From assembly GCA_963624415.1 (NCBI GenBank), contig CAVFPQ010000118.1, positions 1-6,983 of the forward strand: DNA of 6,983 nucleotides. The letters are read 5' to 3'. The DNA comes from RUG806 sp963624415 (GTDB lineage Bacteria > Bacillota > Clostridia > Oscillospirales > Acutalibacteraceae). How positions within the stretch are numbered: position 1 is the stretch's first letter; each line of letters begins with the position of its first letter. A program made the translations under genes and the position numbers. This document shows positions 1 to 5,457 of the stretch, one piece after another. Under the pieces are notes generated by a model. The model saw only the letters and a program-made list of their open reading frames with translations, was not told the DNA's origin and searched no databases.

Positions 1-88
1 ATTTTATAAAGCCGACTTTGAGAAAAATATGAGGGAATATCCCCGATACGGCAATTCTTTTGTTGAATATGCCAAACGCATATGTTAA
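1..88 (+). CDS. C-terminal end of an upstream gene (partial, product unknown)
   Basis: One frame is open from the left edge (first full codon at base 2) to a TAA at 86-88, giving 28 residues that begin FYKADFEKNM and end EYAKRIC. The composition is protein-like, with aromatic and charged residues alternating. The direction matches the genes that follow, so this is probably the tail of the preceding gene. The ending has an R-x-x-P-x(3)-S-F-x(2)-Y pattern that faintly recalls the C-terminus of GH1 beta-glucosidases, but 28 residues are too few to assign a family. Alternative: a chance open frame, since a random frame of this length is not rare. The stop codon overlaps the -10 element of the predicted promoter for the next gene. 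Confidence 0.45.
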   Translation, partial: FYKADFEKNMREYPRYGNSFVEYAKRIC

Positions 89-91
89 AAT
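63..91 (+). promoter_or_regulatory. Predicted sigma-A promoter with extended -10
   Basis: The -35 candidate is TTGAAT (63-68, four of six consensus bases). The -10 candidate is TAAAAT (86-91, five of six). They are separated by exactly 17 bp, and a TG at 83-84 gives an extended -10 (TGTTAAAAT). Transcription would start near base 98, leaving a leader of about 137 nt before the GH30 start codon. This is the best promoter seen upstream of the GH30-symporter pair. It is a pattern match only, in AT-rich DNA. Confidence 0.5.
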
Positions 92-97
92 GTTTAT

Positions 98-234
98 ATT
101 GTCTGTATGCAAGGCTTCTTTAAGCATAAAAATATCGGCAATCAACAGACAGTCTTGTCAGCCTGCAATCCAAGACACGCAGTATCTTCCTCAGCCCTCC
201 CATTTTTTCATTACTACTAAATACACGGTGAAGC
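98..234 (+). promoter_or_regulatory. Long untranslated leader with weak inverted repeats
   Basis: This stretch between the predicted transcription start and the GH30 ATG has no convincing gene. It contains TATGC (106-110) paired with GCATA (124-128), and GTCTTG (152-157) paired with CAAGAC (171-176) across 13 nt. The second pair could be a regulator half-site pair or an RNA stem, but six-base arms also arise by chance. No known riboswitch was recognised. The ribosome binding site at its end is weak: GGTGA at 227-231. Confidence 0.3.
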
Positions 235-1602
235 ATGAACATTACAACAGACAAAACAAAACAATATCAGCCCTTCGAAGGCATCGGTGCGAGCGGTGCG
301 TGGTGGGCACAGGAGGTCGGCGGATGGGAGCATATCGATCCCGAAAGCGGCAAGGCGGTGCGGGACAGAATTTCCGAGCTGCTCTACTCCAAACAGAACG
401 GTATAGGCCTTCGAACATACCGCTATAATATCGGCGCGGGGTCTGCTTTCTCAGGCAAAGGGAATTACTCTCAGCCGCTTCGACGGACTCAGTGCTTTGA
501 AGTGTCCCCCGGAAAATACGACTTTACCCGTGACAAAAACGCCGTATATATGATGAAAAAAGCCGCCGAGGACGGTGCGGACGAAATAGTTCTGTTTGTC
601 AATTCCCCCTTGGAGCGTCTTACAAAAAGCGGCATGGCACACGGCAATCCCAAAAAGCCGGGAATTGATAATCTTCCTAAAAAGAATTATAAAGAGTTCG
701 CAAAATATTGTCTTGACGTTACGGAGCATTTTGTAAAAGAAGGTCTGCCGATTAAATATCTGTCCCCGATAAACGAACCCGTGTGGATCTGGACAGGCGG
801 TCAGGAGGGGTGTCACTATTCTCCGAAAACCGCCGGGAAGGTTCTTAAAGTCTTTGCGGATGAAATGGACAGCCGCCCGGCACTTGACGGCGTAAAGCTT
901 TCGGGACTCGAAAACGGCGACATAAGATGGTTCAACAAATCGTATACACGCAATCTTTTTAAGTATGACAGTGTCCGAAAAAGGGTTGACGGAGTTGACA
1001 TTCACTCGTATTTTCTGAAAGGCGAGCTTTTTAAGGGCTTTCTGAGCAGAACATCATTCATAAGGCGTTTTTATAAATGGATGAAAAAGCACTACCCGAC
1101 CATGAACATAAAAATGAGCGAGTGGACACATATGCAGGGCGGCAGAGACAGGGGCATAAATTCGGGGCTTGTCACGGCAAACGTCTTGTACGAGGACCTT
1201 TCAATTCTCAACGCCGTGTCGTGGCAGCACTGGATAGCCGTGTCGGAAGTCGATTACTGCGACGGACTTATCTATATAAATCTCGATGACAAATCATTTG
1301 AAATGACAAAAAGATATTATGTCACGGGCAATTTTTCAAAATATATTCCATACGGTGCCGTGCGAACGGAGATAAAATCCGAAGACCCGTCGCTTAAGTG
1401 TCTGGCGTTTATAAAGGATAACAAAACCGTTATCATAATAATAAACGATACGCCCGACAGAAAAACGGTATCGTTTCCGCAGTGTGAGAGCGAAAATATC
1501 ACACTCGCCGTAACAGACGAAAAATATAATCTGAAAGAATTTTCACTGAAAAACGGTGAAATCGAAATAACCGCAAATTCCGTAAACACAATCATTTTTT
1601 AA
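235..1602 (+). CDS. Glycoside hydrolase family 30-type enzyme, cytoplasmic (possible beta-1,6-galactanase-like)
   Basis: This 455-residue protein should be a retaining O-glycosidase with a GH30 (beta/alpha)8 barrel and a side beta-sandwich. Visible landmarks in order: an N-terminal strand with F-E-G-I-G-A-S-G-A-W-W (14-24); G-L-R-T-Y-R-Y-N (58-65); N-S-P (123-125); the acid/base loop S-P-I-N-E-P-V-W with Glu181 after Asn180; the nucleophile strand K-M-S-E-W with Glu296; W-Q-H-W (330-333); Y-Y-V-T-G-N-F-S-K-Y-I-P-Y-G-A (361-375), which leads into a C-terminal beta domain (about 375-455). The Q-E-G-C-H-Y-S-P stretch after the acid/base loop recalls GH30 subfamily 5 endo-beta-1,6-galactanases, so galactan or arabinogalactan oligosaccharides are the best guess. 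No signal peptide is present, so it acts inside the cell. The start is fixed by an in-frame TGA at 229-231; the next in-frame Met is residue 106, inside the barrel. The residues after Asn-Ser-Pro are L-E-R-L rather than the usual aromatic P-x-W-M, which may alter the substrate pocket. It lies 21 bp before the symporter gene, probably in one transcript. Confidence 0.88.
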   Translation: MNITTDKTKQYQPFEGIGASGAWWAQEVGGWEHIDPESGKAVRDRISELLYSKQNGIGLRTYRYNIGAGSAFSGKGNYSQPLRRTQCFEVSPGKYDFTRDKNAVYMMKKAAEDGADEIVLFVNSPLERLTKSGMAHGNPKKPGIDNLPKKNYKEFAKYCLDVTEHFVKEGLPIKYLSPINEPVWIWTGGQEGCHYSPKTAGKVLKVFADEMDSRPALDGVKLSGLENGDIRWFNKSYTRNLFKYDSVRKRVDGVDIHSYFLKGELFKGFLSRTSFIRRFYKWMKKHYPTMNIKMSEWTHMQGGRDRGINSGLVTANVLYEDLSILNAVSWQHWIAVSEVDYCDGLIYINLDDKSFEMTKRYYVTGNFSKYIPYGAVRTEIKSEDPSLKCLAFIKDNKTVIIIINDTPDRKTVSFPQCESENITLAVTDEKYNLKEFSLKNGEIEITANSVNTIIF

Positions 1603-1610
1603 CCACAGAA

Positions 1611-1617
1611 AGAGAAG
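1611..1617 (+). promoter_or_regulatory. Ribosome binding site of the symporter gene
   Basis: AGAGAAG lies 6 nt before the ATG at 1624, inside the 21-bp gap after the GH30 stop. It is an imperfect Shine-Dalgarno match. No terminator or promoter fits in this gap, which supports co-transcription with the GH30 gene. Confidence 0.5.
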
Positions 1618-1623
1618 AACAGA

Positions 1624-3933
1624 ATGAACGTAAAAGAAAAAGCAACCGAAACACTTCGCAATCTCCGTCTTCACTGGAAAACACCCGCCGAGGGCAGATA
1701 TGTTCCTTACAAAGAGCTTTTGTCACTCGCATTCGGCGGAGCGGGCATGAAATTCATACAGAGCTGTATAAGCACCATGATATTAAGCGTCGGCAACTCG
1801 CTTATCGGCAACACCATAGGCATCGACCCGACACCGCTTTATGTGATATATCTGCTCGGCATTCTTTTCAGCATTCCGCTGACGGGACTTCGTGCGAAAA
1901 TTATCGACAACACAAGAAGCATGAAGGGCAAATACCGCCCCTATGTTCTGACAATGGGCATACCGACGGTAATTCTCGGTATAGGCTTTATATGGATGCC
2001 GTACGAAAAAATGACGCTTCTTACAAAGTGCGTTGTTGTTTTGCTCTTTAATATCGGCTTTCAGTTCTTCTATAATTTCTATTATGACATTAACGACAGT
2101 ATTGTTAACGTATTGTCCCCCAACAGCTACGAGCGAAGCGATGTAAACGCGGTCAAGGCGATTATAGAAAATATATCCCCCTCAATCGTAAATATTTTCC
2201 TGCCCATTGTCGCCAAGATGATAACGGGAGAAAACACGCTGTATGACCTCAGGGTTTACAGAATATTCTATCCGCCGCTTCTTGTAATCGGATTTCTCAT
2301 CTCTCTTCTTATATATGTCGGAACGGAAGAAAAGGTCGTCCGCGCAAAAACGCACGTTATTCAGGTAAAATTTGCCGATGCCTTCAGAGCCGTTGCCAGA
2401 AACAAATATTTCTGGATAATTTCTCTTGCCGGATGGCTCGGATTTCTTGAGAGCGCTTTCAGCAATATTCTCAACTGGCAATATAACTATCAGGGTGCGG
2501 CAACAGCGGGGCAGTATGCCATAATTACCGCAATCGCCGGCAACGCCTCATTCTGGCCCAATCTTGTTGCGCCGTTCTTAATCAGAAAATACGGCAAAAG
2601 AAGAATTCTTGTAACGGCAAATATGCTGAATATAATATTCATCGCATGCATGCTGCCCATGGTGCGTCTGACAGGTGCGTCATATGCCATATGGGCGCTT
2701 CTGAGTGTAATTTTCATAAATCAGTTTCTGTCGTCACTCGGCAATCAGATGAACCCCAGCCTTCAGGCGGATATACGCGACTATCAGCAGTATATTTCGG
2801 GCGAGAGAATTGACGGAATGTTTGCGGCTGTCGGTCTTATCGGCAATATAATCACGCTTGCCACAGGTTCGGTGCTTCCCATGATTTACGAAAAGGCCGG
2901 TCTCAACAAGACGGTCGCTCAGTCGCTCGGCTATGACGGTTCAAACGTATACGACGTGCTTTATAACACGGATTATTTCATATCAATCTGCTCCGTTCTT
3001 ATTATCGCTTCGATTATAGGTGCGGCGATGAACGTTATTCCTTTCTTCTTCTATGACCTGACCGAGACAAAGCAGAGGGGCATGGTCGCAGTGCTTAAAA
3101 TCAGAGCTATGTTTGAGGACTTTTCCAACAATGTTCTGTCAGACAAGGCTCTTGTTGAAACGGTTGATATTATAGAGGACGCAAAAGAGCACTACGGCAA
3201 AGAAATAATAAAGCCCACAAAGGACGGCATCAAAAACGCCAAAAAGACACACGATAAAGAGCAGATTAAAAAAGCCAAAGCCGAGTACCGTGCCCGTATC
3301 GAAGAAAACAACCAAATAGAAATTGCCGAGTTTATCATGAAGGAGCTTCACCGCTATGAAACTCCGGAAGGACAGGAGGATATTAAGAACGCCGAGCTTA
3401 TCGCAAAGGCGGGGCTTGACGGATTCCTGAGTGTTCAGAGCATGACGAAAAAACAGGCAAAGGCTCTGCCCAAAGCGACTTGGGAGGAGCAGGAACGCCG
3501 CAGAAATATTCTTATGCAGCTTTCCGAAACAAAGGCCGCAGAAAAGGCAATAAAGAAATATTTCCCGAACGGCATAAAAGAATTTGACAAGTCCGTTTTC
3601 ACAAAGCTTTTTGAAGAAGAAAACGCCCTGGAGCTTGAAATTCACAACAAGCTTAAAGAGCTTAAGGCGGCAAAGGAGAGCAAAAACAGCTCTCTGTCCG
3701 ACAGCCTTAACAGTGAAATAAAGCAGGCACAGCTTGAGCTTAAAAAAGTCAGAAGCGACATCAAAAAAGCCATGAACGAAAACTCAATCTATTACCGTGC
3801 CGCAAAGCCCTATCTTGACGCAGTAAAAACACTTGCGCAGTGCGAAAACTATAAGCACTATGAAAAAGTGGCAGTGCTTTACAATGAAGCTAAGGACAGA
3901 ATTGAAGCGGACAATAAAGCATTGCTCAACTGA
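1624..3933 (+). CDS. GPH-family sugar:cation symporter (MFS) with long helical C-terminal extension
   Basis: This 769-residue membrane protein should import a glycoside or oligosaccharide with H+ or Na+. Residues 1 to about 478 form the transporter. About 12 hydrophobic segments can be drawn (near 40-60, 71-90, 108-125, 132-155, 180-200, 215-232, 262-285, 297-318, 328-346, 352-372, 399-421 and 452-476). GPH family signatures are present: I-D-N-T-R-S-M-K-G-K-Y-R-P-Y (94-107) in the loop after helix 2, and Q-A-D-I-R-D-Y-Q-Q-Y-x-S-G-E-R-I-D-G (381-398) before helix 11. Family members are usually about 450-500 residues long. Here about 290 residues follow, very rich in Lys, Glu and Ala, with predicted coiled-coil stretches (about 535-575 and 660-720) and no membrane segment. 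The tail should therefore face the cytosol. It does not look like the PTS EIIA-like domain fused to LacS-type GPH transporters. The reading frame is continuous with even codon use, so no frameshift artefact is apparent. The gene lies between two enzyme genes, and the enzymes fit processing of its cargo. Confidence 0.88.
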   Translation: MNVKEKATETLRNLRLHWKTPAEGRYVPYKELLSLAFGGAGMKFIQSCISTMILSVGNSLIGNTIGIDPTPLYVIYLLGILFSIPLTGLRAKIIDNTRSMKGKYRPYVLTMGIPTVILGIGFIWMPYEKMTLLTKCVVVLLFNIGFQFFYNFYYDINDSIVNVLSPNSYERSDVNAVKAIIENISPSIVNIFLPIVAKMITGENTLYDLRVYRIFYPPLLVIGFLISLLIYVGTEEKVVRAKTHVIQVKFADAFRAVARNKYFWIISLAGWLGFLESAFSNILNWQYNYQGAATAGQYAIITAIAGNASFWPNLVAPFLIRKYGKRRILVTANMLNIIFIACMLPMVRLTGASYAIWALLSVIFINQFLSSLGNQMNPSLQADIRDYQQYISGERIDGMFAAVGLIGNIITLATGSVLPMIYEKAGLNKTVAQSLGYDGSNVYDVLYNTDYFISICSVLIIASIIGAAMNVIPFFFYDLTETKQRGMVAVLKIRAMFEDFSNNVLSDKALVETVDIIEDAKEHYGKEIIKPTKDGIKNAKKTHDKEQIKKAKAEYRARIEENNQIEIAEFIMKELHRYETPEGQEDIKNAELIAKAGLDGFLSVQSMTKKQAKALPKATWEEQERRRNILMQLSETKAAEKAIKKYFPNGIKEFDKSVFTKLFEEENALELEIHNKLKELKAAKESKNSSLSDSLNSEIKQAQLELKKVRSDIKKAMNENSIYYRAAKPYLDAVKTLAQCENYKHYEKVAVLYNEAKDRIEADNKALLN

Positions 3934-3955
3934 TAATCAGCATTCTCGCAATACC

Positions 3956-4010
3956 TGCCGACCTGATTTGCAAAGCTTTGCAGAAGCCGGATAAATCAGC
4001 GAAACCGGCA
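3956..4010 (+). repeat. Nested inverted repeats in the symporter-GDPD intergenic gap
   Basis: Three stems nest without conflict: TGCCG (3956-3960) with CGGCA (4006-4010), CTGATTT (3963-3969) with AAATCAG (3993-3999), and an inner perfect 14-bp palindrome TGCAAAGCTTTGCA (3969-3982). An alternative stem GCCGG (3986-3990) with CCGGC (4005-4009) would compete with the outer two. The element sits 27 nt before the GDPD start. No U-run follows it, so it is not an ordinary terminator. It could tune translation or mRNA stability of the next gene, or be a dispersed palindromic element. Confidence 0.55.
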
Positions 4011-4022
4011 AAAGCCATAAAA

Positions 4023-4028
4023 GAGAGG
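4023..4028 (+). promoter_or_regulatory. Ribosome binding site of the GDPD-like gene
   Basis: GAGAGG stands 8 nt before the ATG at 4037, a good Shine-Dalgarno match that decides this start. The surrounding bases (AAAAGAGAGG, then an A-rich spacer) are almost the same as those before the gene at 5458. Confidence 0.75.
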
Positions 4029-4036
4029 AAAAAATC

Positions 4037-4879
4037 ATGAAGGAGTACAGTGGAATGCCCATGCGTTTTTCGCACACGGGCGTAACACAATTCGCACCCG
4101 AAAATACACCCGAGGCATTTTATAAAGCCGCCGAGCTTGGATTTGAGGGCATTGAGCTTGACATAAACAAAAGCAAGGACGGCGAAATAATAATCACGCA
4201 CAATCCGACTCTCGGCTATATGACATTTGATGACGACACACGCGCCCTCAAAGATCTGACGGTTGAGGAGATAAAAAAGGTTGACATACCTTACCGTGAT
4301 TCGCTTAAGCTTAAATATCCGCCGTATCCGTGGACTGAATTCAAGGGCGGCAGAAAGCCCATAATGCTTCCCGAGTACCACGAAAGACGCGTAACTCACC
4401 TTATGACATTCCCGGAGTTTGATGCCTGGCTTGCAACCGTTCCGTATAAGCTTACGGTTGAAGTTGAGTTTAAGGATGTCGGAATGTGCCCCAGAATGGA
4501 TGAAATAATGGCAACCTCAAAATGCGTGTCTCAATACATTTTCTTCTCGGGCGACACGGCTGTGCTTGAAGAGATGCAGGAGCACTACCGCAAAAACGGC
4601 AAGCCCGAAGGACTGCGTCTGGGGGCGAATATCCGCTATATAAACGATGAGACCATGGCTTTTGTCAGAAAATCCGATCTGTACGAAGTCGGACTCAACA
4701 ACGAGGCATTCACAAAGGCGGATGTCGATATGCTCGCAGAAATGGGCATAAAGGTATTTTCAAATCTCGGCGACTACCCCGAATGGTGGGCAAAGCTCGG
4801 ACCTATGGGCGTTACGGGATTCAAGACAAACTACCCGGATGCGTATACGGAGTGGTGGAATAGCACAATAAACAATTAG
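4037..4879 (+). CDS. Glycerophosphodiester phosphodiesterase-fold protein with altered active site
   Basis: This 280-residue protein has the length and motif order of the GDPD TIM-barrel family. Members typically hydrolyse glycerophosphodiesters with a divalent metal and two histidines. Visible residues: His13 at the end of strand 1; P-E-N-T (21-24); the metal pair Glu40 and Asp42 in G-I-E-L-D; K-D-G (47-49); the second catalytic His55; E-F-K (144-146), giving the third metal Glu144 and the conserved Lys; and a closing G-V-T-G-F-K-T-N-Y-P-D (258-268) in place of the usual G-x-D-x-I-T-D-x-P. The Arg that normally follows the first His (H-R) is Thr14, and the usual H-D after strand 2 is H-N (55-56) without the following R-T-T. 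The fold and metal centre look intact, but the phosphate contact is changed, so the substrate may differ. No signal peptide or membrane helix is visible, so it is probably cytosolic. It follows the symporter by 103 bp and may share its transcript. The stop lies inside a 7-bp tandem repeat. Confidence 0.82.
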   Translation: MKEYSGMPMRFSHTGVTQFAPENTPEAFYKAAELGFEGIELDINKSKDGEIIITHNPTLGYMTFDDDTRALKDLTVEEIKKVDIPYRDSLKLKYPPYPWTEFKGGRKPIMLPEYHERRVTHLMTFPEFDAWLATVPYKLTVEVEFKDVGMCPRMDEIMATSKCVSQYIFFSGDTAVLEEMQEHYRKNGKPEGLRLGANIRYINDETMAFVRKSDLYEVGLNNEAFTKADVDMLAEMGIKVFSNLGDYPEWWAKLGPMGVTGFKTNYPDAYTEWWNSTINN

Positions 4880-4905
4880 CAATTAGCAATGAGCAATTAG
4901 CAATG
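4873..4905 (+). repeat. 7-bp tandem repeat overlapping the GDPD stop codon
   Basis: Four full units run head to tail: CAATTAG, CAATTAG, CAATGAG, CAATTAG, followed by a partial CAATG. The TAG stop of the GDPD-like gene (4877-4879) is part of the first unit. Because the stop is in the first unit, changes in copy number would not alter the protein. Short repeats of this type typically grow and shrink by replication slippage. Confidence 0.85.
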
Positions 4906-4911
4906 ATTTTC

Positions 4912-4923
4912 TAATGCATAATG
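4912..4923 (+). repeat. Inverted copy of the ATGCAT motif at the left edge of the array
   Basis: TAATGCATAATG is the reverse complement of CATTATGCATTA. An 11-base match, CATTATGCATT, occurs in the array at 5012-5022 and near its right end at 5360-5370. The array is therefore flanked by short inverted repeats, loosely like the ends of a miniature mobile element. The motif contains the self-complementary ATGCAT, which weakens the argument. Confidence 0.45.
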
Positions 4924-4928
4924 TCGCA

Positions 4929-5381
4929 GACATAAAACTTAGTTTACGATTGATTATTTTATATTTTGCGAAGCTCTATAATCAAAACGCATGGCGTTTT
5001 CCTCAATTATGCATTATGCATTCTGCATTAATTGCATGATTCAGCCTTCGGACTTGGATTTATAAATCTTCGCTGACATAAAACTTAGTTTACGATTGAT
5101 TATTTTATATTTTGCGAAGCTCTATAATCAAAACGCATGGCGTTTTCCTCAATTATGCATTATGCATTCTGCATTAATTGCATGATTCAGCCTTCGGACT
5201 TGGATTTATAAATCTTCGCTGACATAAAACTTAGTTTACGATTGATTATTTTATATTTTGCGAAGCTCTATAATCAAAACGCATGGCGTTTTCCTCAATT
5301 ATGCATTATGCATTATACATTCTGCATTATCAAAACGCATGGCGTTTTCCTCAATTACGCATTATGCATTCTGCATTAATT
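4929..5381 (+). repeat. 146-bp tandem repeat array with shortened third and fourth units
   Basis: Unit 1 (4929-5074) and unit 2 (5075-5220) read as identical over 146 bp. Unit 3 (5221-5329) matches up to about 5314, then has a 7-base insert (ATACATT) and lacks the TCAGC...GCTGA tail. Unit 4 (about 5330-5381) is a 52-bp core with one mismatch (C at 5358). Each full unit holds TTGATTAT...ATAATCAA (20-nt loop), then AAAACGC-ATG-GCGTTTT, then an ATGCAT-rich stretch, then TCAGC...GCTGA around the palindrome GATTTATAAATC. The 146-bp period is not a multiple of three, so the array is not coding. It fills most of the 578-bp gap between the GDPD-like and GH101-like genes. Confidence 0.9.
4984..5000 (+). 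repeat. Perfect hairpin AAAACGC-ATG-GCGTTTT, first of four copies
   Basis: This is a 7-bp stem with a 3-nt ATG loop. The same 17 bases recur unchanged at 5130-5146, 5276-5292 and 5332-5348, so this is the element preserved in all four units. The stem ends in TTTT on both strands and could act as a weak bidirectional terminator or an mRNA-stabilising stem. Confidence 0.75.
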
Positions 5382-5443
5382 CCGCATTGTCCTGCTGTTT
5401 TCGACAGCTTACATACACAACAATGACTTTCCCGAAGAAAAAA
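5382..5443 (+). promoter_or_regulatory. Unique leader between the repeat array and the GH101-like gene
   Basis: This short non-repeat stretch holds a small hairpin, GCTGT (5394-5398) with ACAGC (5404-5408). It also holds a weak promoter candidate: TTGTCC (5387-5392), 17 bp, TACATA (5410-5415), which has a poor -10 match. A separate promoter for the GH101-like gene is plausible because of the long gap upstream, but this sequence does not show a convincing one. Confidence 0.2.
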
Positions 5444-5449
5444 GAGAGG
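5444..5449 (+). promoter_or_regulatory. Ribosome binding site of the GH101-like gene
   Basis: GAGAGG lies 8 nt before the ATG at 5458, which gives a confident start. An A-rich spacer follows, nearly identical to that of the GDPD-like gene. Confidence 0.75.
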
Positions 5450-5457
5450 TAAAAAAT

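Noticed and set aside
60..428. 122-codon + strand frame starting in the leader
   Set aside because: It runs out of frame into the GH30 gene, whose motifs are unmistakable in the other frame. The translation looks random.
3139..3645. 168-codon open frame on the - strand
   Set aside because: It is the antisense of the Lys/Glu-rich tail of the symporter. The Phe/Leu-rich translation follows directly from complementing Lys and Glu codons.
3926..4399. 157-codon - strand frame covering the symporter-GDPD gap
   Set aside because: Most of it is antisense to the strongly supported GDPD-like gene, and it has no recognisable domain.
4950..4982. Promoter in each repeat unit (TTGATT with a perfect TATAAT)
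   Set aside because: The spacing between the two hexamers is 21 bp, too long for a normal sigma-A promoter. No better -35 lies at 16-18 bp, and the TATAAT is part of an 8-bp inverted repeat.
4929..5381. CRISPR array
   Set aside because: The units are contiguous 146-bp tandem copies without unique spacers, and no cas gene is present.
4912..5381. Insertion sequence
   Set aside because: No transposase frame and no target-site duplication could be recognised. Only short ATGCAT-based inverted motifs flank the array, so at most it is a miniature or dispersed repeat.
5258..5452. 64-codon + strand frame in the repeat array
   Set aside because: It begins in repeat unit 3 and crosses the core copies. 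The 146-bp and 56-bp spacings change frame, so the repeats are not under coding constraint.
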